Shown piece by piece: positions 53,631-62,947 of a stretch of DNA of 64,000 nucleotides. The notes beneath the pieces were generated by a model that made no database searches, was not told the DNA's origin, and was given only the letters and a program-made list of their open reading frames with translations. The stretch lies in NCBI GenBank assembly GCA_964195425.1, contig CAXMOM010000012.1:1-64000 (forward strand), in the 5' to 3' direction. The DNA is from Glaciecola sp964195425 (GTDB taxonomy: Bacteria > Pseudomonadota > Gammaproteobacteria > Enterobacterales > Alteromonadaceae). The stretch's first letter is position 1. The number at the start of each line of letters is the position of its first letter. Made by a program: the position numbers and the translations under genes.

Positions 53631-53816
53631 GTGAAGTACAATGATAAGCTTTTAGCGACTGGGGCGATGCCTTTGCACGACGATATGATTATAACTATCA
53701 TAGCTATGGCAGTTATCGTTATAATTTCATCGCCTTACGCCAAAAATTGGCTAATCAGAATGAATCGAAAGACAAGCCTTAAATCAATTTCAGGAGTTAG
53801 CAAATGCATATTTTAA
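53631..53816 (+). CDS. Possible small membrane protein, 61 aa, GTG start
   Basis: GTG at 53631 has AAGG eight bases upstream. The frame encodes a short polar start, a hydrophobic segment (DDMIITIIAMAVIVIISSPY, about 17-36) and a basic tail (NRKTSLKS). It overlaps the next gene by 13 bases. A single-pass small membrane protein coupled to its neighbour is plausible; no family is recognised. Confidence 0.4.
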   Translation: MKYNDKLLATGAMPLHDDMIITIIAMAVIVIISSPYAKNWLIRMNRKTSLKSISGVSKCIF

Positions 53817-54118
53817 TTTCCAGTGAGGGTGATTTGTCTCTCGGGGAGGCCCATGCTTTCAATGGATTTTCTATCGTCGAAGTCGCTAGTATTAAACCAC
53901 AAGGCGCTGCAAACATCTCGCTCGAGAAAATTGCTACAGCCGATGAGGACAATCACTATTGGTTAGACATCGATGCCGTTATCGCATTGTATACTGGAGA
54001 TGATCCAAGCAAATGGTTGGTGAAGTTTTGGGCAATGCTGGATTCGGCCGAACCCTATGGATATCTCGATCGTGCCAATAATCGAGTTAAGGCACACCTT
54101 GAAACCCAATCAAAATGA
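53804..54118 (+). CDS. Hypothetical cytoplasmic protein, 104 aa
   Basis: AGGAG seven bases upstream of the ATG gives a clear start. The protein begins MHILISSEGDLSLGEAHAFN and has an acidic middle (IATADEDNHYWLDIDAVIAL) and a tryptophan-rich end (KWLVKFWAMLDSAEPYGYLD). No signal peptide or membrane segment. I do not recognise a family. It precedes the DUF1289 gene by 31 bases and may be co-transcribed. Confidence 0.7.
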   Translation: MHILISSEGDLSLGEAHAFNGFSIVEVASIKPQGAANISLEKIATADEDNHYWLDIDAVIALYTGDDPSKWLVKFWAMLDSAEPYGYLDRANNRVKAHLETQSK

Positions 54119-54149
54119 TTCGCCGATACCCGGCATCAGTTAGTACATT

Positions 54150-54329
54150 ATGAAAAATAAAACCGAAGTCAAATCACCCTGTATAGGACATTGTTGCCTC
54201 GACCAAAAAGATATTTGTTTGGGGTGCTTTCGTTCTATTGATGAGATTTTAGTATGGGGTAGTGCTAGTGCTACAAAACAAAAAGAGATTATTGAACTTA
54301 CATTACAACGAAAGCAAGAACGAAAATAA
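54150..54329 (+). CDS. DUF1289 family protein, 59 aa
   Basis: The short protein carries the DUF1289 pattern: SPCIGHCCLDQKDICLGCFR, then a SIDEILVWG stretch. Four cysteines (CxxxCC...CxGC) could bind an iron-sulfur cluster or zinc. Members are often annotated as Fe-S proteins of unknown function. It follows the 104-aa gene by 31 bases, without a clear ribosome site. Length, spacing and cysteine order fit the family well. Confidence 0.85.
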   Translation: MKNKTEVKSPCIGHCCLDQKDICLGCFRSIDEILVWGSASATKQKEIIELTLQRKQERK

Positions 54330-54450
54330 TCTCCAGGAAAAACAGGATGGGTGGCATTGGTCGCAAATGCCAAGTATGTTCAAGCGGTTTTTCGGTCACA
54401 GCGTTTGTGTTTTAGCAAAGGTTTTAAAAGCAAGATTTACACTCAATCAA

Positions 54451-54474
54451 AAGAGATAAATCCTTTTATCTCTT
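54451..54474. terminator. Inverted repeat, possible terminator
   Basis: AAGAGATAAA, loop TCCT, TTTATCTCTT: perfect 10-bp arms but AT-rich and with only a weak T-run after it (CTTCTTAC). It lies 122 bases after the DUF1289 gene and 48 before the oxygenase gene. It could act as a weak terminator. Confidence 0.45.
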
Positions 54475-54521
54475 CTTACAAAAGTTAGCATTAATTATTA
54501 AAACCCGAAGATGCTGTAACC

Positions 54522-55322
54522 ATGAAAATTACCGACTATATCAATGATGCGTTTATATCTCCCGAGACTCTCAGCAATAAATATAATACAAATTGTCCAT
54601 ACCCCCACATTGTCATGGACAACTTCATTAATGAGGCGATATTAGAAGAGTTTCCGGACTTAAGTAAAATTGATAGCAAAATTGAATATAATGAGACACG
54701 CCAAACCAAATTTAAGTCAGACGGTGTTGCTGATATATCCCCTAAGGCAATTAAGTTAATATCATTCTTAAATAATGACTTATTTTTAAATTATTTGACC
54801 ACTCTGACAGGTATAAAGAAGCCATTACTTTCAGATGGTTATCTCTTTGGTGGTGGTTATCATGAAATTAAAAATGGTGGTGTACTAAAGGTTCATGCAG
54901 ACTTTAATAAGCATTTAATAATTGATGCTGATAAAAGATTAAATATATTATTGTACCTAAATAAAGATTGGCAAAAAGAATGGGGAGGTTCGCTGGAACT
55001 CTATGACAAAGATAATTTGGATAACCCTGTTGAGTTTGTAACACCGGAGTTTAATCGATGTGTCATTTTCACAACGACTTCTTTCACATATCATGGTCAT
55101 CCAGAACCCATAACATGTCCCCTAGATAGGTCGCGCAAATCAATAGCGCTATATTATTACTCAATTGGTAGACCAGAGTCAGAAACAGCAGGCCAGCATG
55201 GAACGATATTTGTTGAAACCAAGGGAGAGAAATTTACTACTTATAAAATCTGGAAGGCTTTGGCTTATGTTTTAACCCCGCCCTTAGATTGGCGGACTCT
55301 GAAAAAGGCAATACAAAAATAA
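54522..55322 (+). CDS. 2-oxoglutarate/Fe(II) oxygenase, P4H-like
   Basis: A 266-aa protein of the 2OG-Fe(II) dioxygenase superfamily. The iron ligands fit GVLKVHADFNKHLIID (HxD, about residues 125-127) and the later TSFTYHGHPEP (His, about 190), with Arg in DRSRKSIALYYYS (about 205) to hold 2-oxoglutarate. The jelly-roll core is RLNILLYLNKDWQKEWGGSL. Prolyl-hydroxylase-like members hydroxylate proteins or small molecules. The coding sequence is visibly more AT-rich, with many AAT/ATA codons, than its neighbours, which hints at transfer. It stands alone beside the injection-system operon (opposite strand). Confidence 0.85.
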   Translation: MKITDYINDAFISPETLSNKYNTNCPYPHIVMDNFINEAILEEFPDLSKIDSKIEYNETRQTKFKSDGVADISPKAIKLISFLNNDLFLNYLTTLTGIKKPLLSDGYLFGGGYHEIKNGGVLKVHADFNKHLIIDADKRLNILLYLNKDWQKEWGGSLELYDKDNLDNPVEFVTPEFNRCVIFTTTSFTYHGHPEPITCPLDRSRKSIALYYYSIGRPESETAGQHGTIFVETKGEKFTTYKIWKALAYVLTPPLDWRTLKKAIQK

Positions 55323-55400
55323 AAGAATAGCTTATTCGACTAAAAATGAACAAAGCCAATAGTAGAGAGAACTTCTATTTGACCGGCTTGAATAGCAAAG

Positions 55401-57563
55401 TTACTTAGCGTCCCGTATAAATTTACCTACCCGCCTAGCTTTTAATACCACCCAATTCACAGCTGACTTTATGGCCTTGTCTATTGGCGCGCGAATACAA
55501 GTCAATTGTTTTTGAATGTGCTTTCCAACATCGCCTAAGCCCATCAGCCTAGCGAGGAAATTAATTGAAGGTGTTAGAAGCCCCGCCATAGTATTTTCAA
55601 TGCCCACTGCGGCTGGTTTTAGCTTACCAACAGTTATATCCTTAAACGATGCTAAAAAGGTTCTTGCCACTTGTGCAAGACCGCGCATACGTTCAACAAA
55701 AAACATCACTGTATTGTAAATAGCCATAATGGCTTGCACAAAAGCACCCGCGGGATTTAGCAACGAAACAATGCGCACTATTGCGGTTTGTACAATTCGC
55801 GTCAGCACAAAGTTCATCACCCTCTCACTCACTTGCTCCATTAAGTTAGTGAGCTCTGCTTTTATCTGCTCCCAAAGTGCAACGGGTCCTTCGGTGACAA
55901 TATTTTTAACTATTTGAAATCCTCGCTCCATGGCTGCGACTGATCTTTCACCAACGGATTTTACCAGTTTTAATCTAATATTTTTCCACGTAAGCCATAA
56001 CACACTAAGTATAAAGTTAAGCATTTCTTTAAATGAAAACGACTTAGGAATATAAACACCTATTCCAGCTAGTGACCCCGTTAACCAATTAATGAATCCT
56101 GCCTTTAAGTGGGTCAAAAGGCGCAGTGCAAATTGTTTAAACCCCATTACGCCAGCTCGAATTAAATTTCTAACAAAGCCCACTGGGTTTTTAACTATAT
56201 TAATAAATGCAGTCCGCGCACGCCTTAAGTATGGCATTAAGCCAGGGGCAACAACTTCAAAGATAATGGTGAGTAAGTCAAATACTTGCGCACCGGCCCA
56301 CTGAATGAAGGTTAATAAAAAATTTGAAAAGGCGCCTATAATGCGGCCAAATATAGCAGGAATAGAGAGTAAATCTGACACTTGTAGTGCTTCCAAAGCT
56401 TGCCTTAGCGCTTGTGGAATACTACCAACATACGCCCAAATGCCAGCCAAAGCCCCTTGAAACCATGCCCATGCCCGCCCAATAGCATTGGTGCGTTTTA
56501 TATTTTCCCATACTTCTTCTTTGCCAATTAGCTTCATAAACCCGCCAATCAAACTCTCTGGCGTGCGCTCAACAAGCTCACCGGTAATTGGATTGCGGCC
56601 CAATACGGCAATAAGTAAACCCCACCCACGGGTGCGTGAAGCCCATTGTGCTAGTGGCATTAAAATAGTGTCTTTTATCATGTGCAACAAAGTCGTAAAC
56701 GCACTTCTAGCAGCACTAATAATGTTACTAATTGGCTCAGTTAACACCCGTTTAGCACGCTCCCATACAGCGGCTAAATCAAGGATATCACTCCAGCTTA
56801 AGCCATCTAAAAATGCATTCAACGAAGCTCTTATACTAACGCCGGTTATAGCTAAAGCGTTAAGTTGCTCACTCATAAAGTTACTTGCTCGTTCAAATAC
56901 ACCATACCGATCTAGCACGGTGGTAATCATTGTGCCTCCTGGTAAAAACTCGACAACTGCCCGCAGTATATTGACTGCACTGCGCTCAACACGGTTACCA
57001 GTAATAGGATTAACACCAAGTAATATGCTCAGCATTCTAAAGCCGGGAATTAAATGGGCTCTGCCTGCAAAGTAATCGAGGGCGTCATCTATGCCCAAGC
57101 GCTGGACCATTGGCTGACTTTTTTGCTTTACTTTGTTTGATGTTTCGGCTTTTTTTGCAACGCACTGTGAAGCGGCTCCTTGTTGAATAGTATGAGTGAG
57201 CTCGTGAGCAATTAAGCGCTTACCTTCATCTGAATCAGGCTTAAACTGATTCTCACCAAAAATGTGTTTGGAATAGGCAAATGCGCGAGCATTCAAGCGG
57301 CGATTTAATTTGGCTGATATAGAATCGGTATGGATTTTTATGCCACTAAAATCGGCGCCAAAGCGTGGCTCCATAAAGCGCCTAAGCGACAAAGGCAATG
57401 GTGAACCATTTGACATAGCTTGTTCTATATCGGCCTGAACATTAGCGCCTGGGTTGGGATTACCGCTAGCTTTTCGTGATATTTTCTCGTCTTGCGCTTT
57501 GCGCTTAAGCTCTGGTTCATCGTCTTTGCTGCGGGCTAATTGCTTAAGGTTTTTAGGCTGCAA
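55401..57563 (-). CDS. DUF4157 protein, candidate eCIS effector, 720 aa
   Basis: The N-terminal DUF4157 domain (about 50-135) carries the zinc metallopeptidase motif AHELTHTIQQGAA (His-Glu near 118-119), preceded by LRRFMEPRFGADFSGIKIHT. DUF4157 proteins are frequently encoded in extracellular contractile injection loci as cargo. The rest is alpha-helical. It includes two related modules with the phrase LGVNPITGNRVERS (about 187) and LGRNPITGELVERT (about 320), the second followed by IGGFMKLIGKEEVWENIKRT. These look like a repeated domain. The C-terminal half has long amphipathic helices. The gene overlaps the AAA+ ATPase gene by 28 bases, so it is part of the operon. A cargo/toxin role is inference from family. 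Confidence 0.85.
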   Translation of the reverse strand: MQPKNLKQLARSKDDEPELKRKAQDEKISRKASGNPNPGANVQADIEQAMSNGSPLPLSLRRFMEPRFGADFSGIKIHTDSISAKLNRRLNARAFAYSKHIFGENQFKPDSDEGKRLIAHELTHTIQQGAASQCVAKKAETSNKVKQKSQPMVQRLGIDDALDYFAGRAHLIPGFRMLSILLGVNPITGNRVERSAVNILRAVVEFLPGGTMITTVLDRYGVFERASNFMSEQLNALAITGVSIRASLNAFLDGLSWSDILDLAAVWERAKRVLTEPISNIISAARSAFTTLLHMIKDTILMPLAQWASRTRGWGLLIAVLGRNPITGELVERTPESLIGGFMKLIGKEEVWENIKRTNAIGRAWAWFQGALAGIWAYVGSIPQALRQALEALQVSDLLSIPAIFGRIIGAFSNFLLTFIQWAGAQVFDLLTIIFEVVAPGLMPYLRRARTAFINIVKNPVGFVRNLIRAGVMGFKQFALRLLTHLKAGFINWLTGSLAGIGVYIPKSFSFKEMLNFILSVLWLTWKNIRLKLVKSVGERSVAAMERGFQIVKNIVTEGPVALWEQIKAELTNLMEQVSERVMNFVLTRIVQTAIVRIVSLLNPAGAFVQAIMAIYNTVMFFVERMRGLAQVARTFLASFKDITVGKLKPAAVGIENTMAGLLTPSINFLARLMGLGDVGKHIQKQLTCIRAPIDKAIKSAVNWVVLKARRVGKFIRDAK

Positions 57564-58840
57564 TACCGCACTACATTCATAATAGTGCCACCGGCAATTT
57601 CGTACTTTTCAGCCAGTGCTCGTAAATCGACATCCTTAGCTAAGACAGCTTTATCTGAAAACGCTCCTTGCCATATAGACAAGCGTTCATCTGGGGCGGG
57701 CATTGGAAAAACAATAATACTCTGGAATCGCCTTACAAAGGCGTCATCAATATTGGCTTTTAAGTTTGATGCTAAAATCACAATGCCATCAAAAGACTCT
57801 ATTCGCTGCAGTAAATAACTGACTTCTTGATTTGCGTAGCGGTCTTTTGCATCGTCTATTTGAGTGCGTTTGCCAAAAATAGCGTCGGCTTCGTCAAAAA
57901 ATAAAATCCAATCTCGGTGCTCGGCAGCATCAAATACCTTGGCTAAGTTTTTTTCGGTTTCGCCAATATATTTAGACACCAACATACTCAAATCAATCTT
58001 AAACACTTTACGCTGAGTTAAGTGCCCCAACAAACTGGCAGAGAAGGTTTTGCCTGTGCCCGGCAGACCATAAAATAAAGCGGTATACCCTGGCGAAAGT
58101 TTTGTTTCCATACCCCATTCTTTCATTAGTACTGGGCTATATTTGACCCAGTCGGCAATTTCTTTTAGCTGGTTGATCACGCTTTCAGGCAATACTAGTG
58201 ATTCCCAATTACGTTTGGTGGTAATTTTCTTAGCCGGAAAATCTCGCCCATATACAGGTTCAAAAGGAGCACCCGTGGTAAGATGATCAAGCATAGACTT
58301 GGGCATTGTGAGTACACTGCTTGTCCATGGCTCAAGACTGCTAAGTAAATCTTTGTCCAGTATGCCTTTGCCAAACAACACCGCGCCATCGTCGAACTCT
58401 TGGGTAACTGCAAAGCGTTCACCCAAGCTATCGCCAGCCAACACAAACAAGGCTGTTTCAATAGTGGGTAAAAAACCACTATGGCCTTGGGCTTGTAAAC
58501 CTCCAAACTCGGTATATCCTCGGTCTATGTGTTTGTTGCGCACAAAAAATACGTCTAATAACTGCGGGCGTATATAAGGTGTCAATGCCAATGCAAGTAT
58601 CAATCGATGTTTTGCACACAAGTCATGTTGGGCGATCATCTTGGCTAAGTTAGACGCAGGGTTTAGAATAGGCGGTCTTGCCTTTGCAAAATTGAAATGC
58701 AAAGGCTCATCGTGTTCAAAAAAGTAAGCTTGCACCCTTGCATCAAGCACCTGCGCTAGCCATTGAAGCTCTAACGCCAATGCCTGTGCGTTTTGAACCT
58801 CCTGGACTACCAGGTTAGGTGAATGGGCGCTAATATCCAT
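57536..58840 (-). CDS. eCIS AAA+ ATPase (Afp15/Pvc15 type)
   Basis: A 434-aa AAA+ protein. Walker A is FYGLPGTGKTFSASLL (about residues 247-262), Walker B is WILFFDEADAIFGKR (about 307-321) and an arginine-rich sensor region follows at AFVRRFQSIIVFPMPAPDER. The N-terminal 200 residues form the family-specific domain. Such ATPases are a hallmark of eCIS loci (Afp15 in the Serratia antifeeding prophage) and are needed for assembly or late maturation; the exact role is unclear. Its start lies within the 3' end of the tape-measure gene (34-base overlap). Confidence 0.92.
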   Translation of the reverse strand: MDISAHSPNLVVQEVQNAQALALELQWLAQVLDARVQAYFFEHDEPLHFNFAKARPPILNPASNLAKMIAQHDLCAKHRLILALALTPYIRPQLLDVFFVRNKHIDRGYTEFGGLQAQGHSGFLPTIETALFVLAGDSLGERFAVTQEFDDGAVLFGKGILDKDLLSSLEPWTSSVLTMPKSMLDHLTTGAPFEPVYGRDFPAKKITTKRNWESLVLPESVINQLKEIADWVKYSPVLMKEWGMETKLSPGYTALFYGLPGTGKTFSASLLGHLTQRKVFKIDLSMLVSKYIGETEKNLAKVFDAAEHRDWILFFDEADAIFGKRTQIDDAKDRYANQEVSYLLQRIESFDGIVILASNLKANIDDAFVRRFQSIIVFPMPAPDERLSIWQGAFSDKAVLAKDVDLRALAEKYEIAGGTIMNVVRYCSLKTLSN

Positions 58841-60285
58841 GGGAGCTTTATAAATGATAGGCGAAAAGGTAATGATTCGAGCAATATGTCTGGCGCATTT
58901 CGTTCAATTGTCATTTGCCATGTGTTGTCGACAAATTTGAGTACGCCTTGGCGTTGTATAAAAGTCCTGCGAAATGCGTGTGAAGATGTGTTGCCTATTG
59001 CTCTCCAATGACTAATTAAACTTTGTGTAAGTCCTTCTAATTCGTTAGTTAATTCATTACTTAATGGCGATTTGTCTACTAGAAGAAAGTCTTCAACATT
59101 TTTACCTAGCAAGACCTTTATTATAGCAATTTGGTGTTCAGGTAAAAATGCTTCACCGGCACATAAATAACACAAAGCTTTGGCCGCTATTTGTGCGCAA
59201 TCTGGTTTAAGCTTGCGGTCGCTATTAAGCCATTGTTGGCGAGTGAACAAGCGAGCTAAGTAAGGGTGAAATAGCACTAAGCCAGCGTTATTTATTCTTA
59301 ATAGTATGTCGTTGCTTGCAAGAGCTTTGTTGTCCACAGTGTCGCTGGCCAAAATATGCTCGGGAAGATACTGTTCATTACTCTGTTTCCCAATTGAGTT
59401 TTTTGATTGCTTAGCAGAAGTTTCATCAAGCTTAGCTATATTAGAAAGCGCAGCCAACAATATAGAAAGCGTATTCGACATAGCAGGGGCTTTTTTCAAA
59501 CTTGTTGATGCTACTTCCGCCATTAGTCTATTGTGTAACTGCTCAATTATGTCAGTTGGAACATGGCTTATGTTTACTGACGTAAATAGCGCAAACATTT
59601 CTATTTTATTTTTCGTATCAAGGGAGCTTGCTAAAATGTTTGCACATAATTGAGGTTCATCTTCTGCACTCCTAATAACTTCCTTATTTAATATTCCTTT
59701 AAAAATATTTTGAGATGAGTCATCTAAACCCATTAAAAAGGTTACCCAGCGCTGCCTGCTTGAAAAGCTTATGACTTGCTGGTTAATCTGTTCAATGAGG
59801 CTATGGTGTGTGACTAAAAGCGCTTGTGCTTTACCTAGGTGCGATCTGGCCGATGCATTTGGCAGGAAATGCCAAGGCAGCGCACCATAGCGCAAAAAAT
59901 GCAGTAATATACCCAAGGGGTCTTCAGAACGCGAATCTTTAGTTGGCGGCTGAGTGGCTGCCCCAAACTCATTCATTTCATGTTGCAGCACCTTGAACAA
60001 TTGGGTTTGTACGGCCTCCAATAAAGTACTTTTACTTAGCAGAGCGGCATCGCTTATATTTACATCTACTTGTAAGTTATGAAGATGATAAAAAGCACTG
60101 CCATGATTCAAGTTCATTCGCGCACAAGTTGATTCCATCGCGGCTTCAAGCTCAACAAGGTTGTGTCGCAACAAAGTACGCAGTGCAAACCCTTCTTTAG
60201 GTCTGCTTACCGAACTTTCAATACGCAAGCGACGCACCCTATGTGTGCGTTCTTGTTGCAGATCATGTGACTGATTACGGTCCAA
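58807..60285 (-). CDS. eCIS tape-measure protein (CIS_TMP family)
   Basis: A 492-aa protein. The C-terminal half is typical of the CIS tape-measure family: NNAGLVLFHPYLARLFTRQQ (about 335), LCYLCAGEAFLPEHQIAIIK, ISHWRAIGNTSSHAFRRTFI, and the closing ILLESLPFRLSFIKLPWILA. The N-terminus has RRLRIESSVSRPKEGFALRT, also as in the family. The protein sets sheath or tube length in related systems. It overlaps the upstream 890-aa gene by 11 bases and the downstream ATPase by 34 bases. The overlapping genes support one transcript. Confidence 0.9.
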   Translation of the reverse strand: MDRNQSHDLQQERTHRVRRLRIESSVSRPKEGFALRTLLRHNLVELEAAMESTCARMNLNHGSAFYHLHNLQVDVNISDAALLSKSTLLEAVQTQLFKVLQHEMNEFGAATQPPTKDSRSEDPLGILLHFLRYGALPWHFLPNASARSHLGKAQALLVTHHSLIEQINQQVISFSSRQRWVTFLMGLDDSSQNIFKGILNKEVIRSAEDEPQLCANILASSLDTKNKIEMFALFTSVNISHVPTDIIEQLHNRLMAEVASTSLKKAPAMSNTLSILLAALSNIAKLDETSAKQSKNSIGKQSNEQYLPEHILASDTVDNKALASNDILLRINNAGLVLFHPYLARLFTRQQWLNSDRKLKPDCAQIAAKALCYLCAGEAFLPEHQIAIIKVLLGKNVEDFLLVDKSPLSNELTNELEGLTQSLISHWRAIGNTSSHAFRRTFIQRQGVLKFVDNTWQMTIERNAPDILLESLPFRLSFIKLPWILAPIHLTW

Positions 60286-62947
60286 ACTTTGCCCCTATCG
60301 ATTTATTTAATTTACTAGCAAATTTTGAACTCTGCCTTTCAGTGGCAAATGATCTGACTTTACTAACCGCCTTTGGATTTCCCGCAATGCTGGGGCCCGA
60401 TGCAACCAAGGCATCAATTATTTTGGTTTTTGTGCCCTCACTAATTTTAGGATCATCGTCGGTATAGCTCGCGGCGTAATATATATCCTCAGCCATTTGT
60501 TGTTGTTTTTTATCTTTTCGCTTAATGAAGGGGCCTTTTGCTCGTGATGTGTTAGCACTCTCAATTTGCTTATTGAGCAAATCAATTTCCTTTCGTGATG
60601 CCTCTAAACTTGCTAGCGCTGCATCAACTGAAGGTACATCCACTTTTATTTTACCAGGCAAGTCGACTTCCTCTCCACGGGGCCTAGTTGTATTGAGATC
60701 TTTTACAATCGAAATAGACTCTTTAAAGGCTTCAGCATAAGAGGTAGTGTTGGCTAAATGTGTATCGAATTTTTTCGTAAACGTTAATCCAAAATTGTTT
60801 AATTTGCGGTTAATTTCAAGTTCAAAGGAAGGCTTAACCTCTATGCCGGGAAGCGGGATTATGTCTAGCGGGGTCTCAAACTTGGGGAGCTGTGGCCTAA
60901 CAGTGGGCTTTTCAATGGGCATAGGAATATAATGAGACAACATACCGGTGCCTATAATAGTGCCACCGGCGTTGTAAATCAGCACAAAAGTGCCGCCTCT
61001 TACCACGCCATTACTCACTTCAAAGCCTGCGTGCTGATTCAGAAAATGAGGTAGTTGAGATTTTTCTTTGTCTTCTTTTTCATCGGCTTTTTGTAAAATA
61101 TCTAACCACCCAATCCAGCGCGATGTTGGGTTAACGATAAGTTGATCAAACTTAGTCGGAAAATGGGTACTAGACACTCTGGCAACATCGTTCTTAAACA
61201 AGCCTGCACTTTTGACTACGTTATTTACACTGGCTGTAAAACTGACCTTTTCTGTTGGGCTTAAGTTGGGTTTGGTAAGCAAGGATATAGCTTTTCGCGC
61301 TTCGGTTTTAATTTCTGTATCGCGCATTTGCACTTGCTCATCTAAATTAAGGTGTTCACCTTCCACTAAGCTTTGTTCTGCCGTTTTGCTAAGCACTTCA
61401 TTTTTAAATAAACCACTAAATTTAGTGACATCTTGAAGTTGATAACTGAGGTCTGTTTTAAGTAAATAGTTAAATTGGGTAAGGGTGTTTCTAAAGGGTG
61501 AATTGGGCTTAATTACCTTGTTAAAATCACCTTCAATAAGGACACCCGCTACGCTAAACGGTAAGTGATTTGCTTTTATTAGATTTTTTACTGAAGCATG
61601 AGTAGCAGTAAAAGCTTTGCCTAAAACGCCTTCTACTCGGTAATAGTCGTTGCGTGCCTGACTTCTATTCAGTGGGCTGTCGGCGCCTCCTAATGGTTTG
61701 TTTTTGTCGGCATGATAGCCAAGTAAGTAGCGCGTTTTATTGGCTTTACTCGCACTATAGTGCCAACTATTAAATACGGCCTCCCTGTAAAACCCTGGCA
61801 CGCTCGGCAATGTGTGTACAGACGGTGTAATCTTAAGGGCAGTTATGTGAGCCCAGCCATAGCTCGACAACAGAGTATTTATTTTCTCAATATAAAACAA
61901 TACAGGCCCCATGGCGTCGCTGGCATAAACCGGAGACACAATAAATGCGCTGCGAGGTTCAATTGCACCTAATCCACCAAGTAGTAAGTGCTTGGCGTCT
62001 ATGGTCGATTCAGACAACATGCTAGGGCTAGCTTGTTCTAGTTCGTCTAACAAATCGTTCCATGTGCTAGCCAAGTCTTGTAGAAACTCATAAAAGTATG
62101 GCAAACGGGTGGTTTCGGAGCGGGCTTTTGTCGCAAATGCTTGTAGCCGACTAACCCAGTTATCGCTTGGATTACCTTCAACATAATGTTGTAAATAAGG
62201 TTTATAAGTGGGCCAAAATTTGCCTAATACAGCGCTTAATTCTTTCACGCTGGCTTCGCAAGGTTGCAGAATTTTCCTAAACCATTCGGTTTGAGTGTCT
62301 ATGCTGGCATCAAATCGAATATTTCGGACATATAGCCTTTGCATTTCTTGCTCTGAAGGTTCAGACAATTTAGCGCCTGCTATAAAAAACTCAGCAAATT
62401 TTGCATCTATGCATAGTAATCGCATCCGGCTATGGTAAGTACGACTGCCATTGTCACAATCGGTGGCTGTGCATAAATCTTTATCTTCAATAATAGATTC
62501 AGCAAACAGTATATATATGCTGTTTTTTAGCAAAGCAGGGCTGTCGGGAACAAATGATGAAAGTGGTTTGGCAAGGTCGTCTTTTTCACCTTTTTCAACC
62601 AGCTGATATAGGGGTAAAGTAGTGTCTGCTTTCATAAACGGTTTGTATTCTGGACCATCTTCTGGATACAGCTTGGCGCGGTCGTAAATTAATGCATTGT
62701 AGTTGGCAAATAAATCACCATCTCTGGTAATCCCCAAACCTTGGCTTAGTTGCAGTTGATTACCCTGCATATTAACCACTAATCCCTGCACAATACCTAC
62801 TCCGCTAAGTGCTGTGCGAGATAAGCGTTGTTGATCATCTAAATAAGTAGTAACACTGTTTAACTGCTGGTCAGTTAGTACTTGGTCTTTGGTAAATACC
62901 GTATACTGCTGCGATATCTCATTAAGGCTTGTAATGACGCGACTCAT
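60275..62947 (-). CDS. Large eCIS-associated protein, 890 aa
   Basis: The N-terminus reads LNEISQQYTVFTKDQVLTDQ followed by LNSVTTYLDDQQRLSRTALS and GVGIVQGLVVNMQGN, a conserved opening I associate with uncharacterised large proteins in eCIS loci of Bacteroidetes and marine Gammaproteobacteria. The middle holds a beta-rich part; about 640-720 has FVLIYNAGGTIIGTGMLSHY. The C-terminus is a Lys/Glu-rich coiled coil near 770-850. No enzymatic motif is seen. Its place between the tape-measure gene and another large protein suggests a baseplate or cap component, but no function is established. It overlaps the upstream gene by four bases (ATGA). Confidence 0.75.
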   Translation of the reverse strand: MSRVITSLNEISQQYTVFTKDQVLTDQQLNSVTTYLDDQQRLSRTALSGVGIVQGLVVNMQGNQLQLSQGLGITRDGDLFANYNALIYDRAKLYPEDGPEYKPFMKADTTLPLYQLVEKGEKDDLAKPLSSFVPDSPALLKNSIYILFAESIIEDKDLCTATDCDNGSRTYHSRMRLLCIDAKFAEFFIAGAKLSEPSEQEMQRLYVRNIRFDASIDTQTEWFRKILQPCEASVKELSAVLGKFWPTYKPYLQHYVEGNPSDNWVSRLQAFATKARSETTRLPYFYEFLQDLASTWNDLLDELEQASPSMLSESTIDAKHLLLGGLGAIEPRSAFIVSPVYASDAMGPVLFYIEKINTLLSSYGWAHITALKITPSVHTLPSVPGFYREAVFNSWHYSASKANKTRYLLGYHADKNKPLGGADSPLNRSQARNDYYRVEGVLGKAFTATHASVKNLIKANHLPFSVAGVLIEGDFNKVIKPNSPFRNTLTQFNYLLKTDLSYQLQDVTKFSGLFKNEVLSKTAEQSLVEGEHLNLDEQVQMRDTEIKTEARKAISLLTKPNLSPTEKVSFTASVNNVVKSAGLFKNDVARVSSTHFPTKFDQLIVNPTSRWIGWLDILQKADEKEDKEKSQLPHFLNQHAGFEVSNGVVRGGTFVLIYNAGGTIIGTGMLSHYIPMPIEKPTVRPQLPKFETPLDIIPLPGIEVKPSFELEINRKLNNFGLTFTKKFDTHLANTTSYAEAFKESISIVKDLNTTRPRGEEVDLPGKIKVDVPSVDAALASLEASRKEIDLLNKQIESANTSRAKGPFIKRKDKKQQQMAEDIYYAASYTDDDPKISEGTKTKIIDALVASGPSIAGNPKAVSKVRSFATERQSSKFASKLNKSIGAKFGP

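Noticed and set aside
54347..54415. 22-aa frame with CQVC motif
   Set aside because: It has a Shine-Dalgarno-like AGGA but is too short and ends mid-motif; cannot be separated from chance.
56488..57075. 195-aa plus-strand frame
   Set aside because: Lies entirely opposite the DUF4157 gene and has no recognisable domain; a shadow frame.
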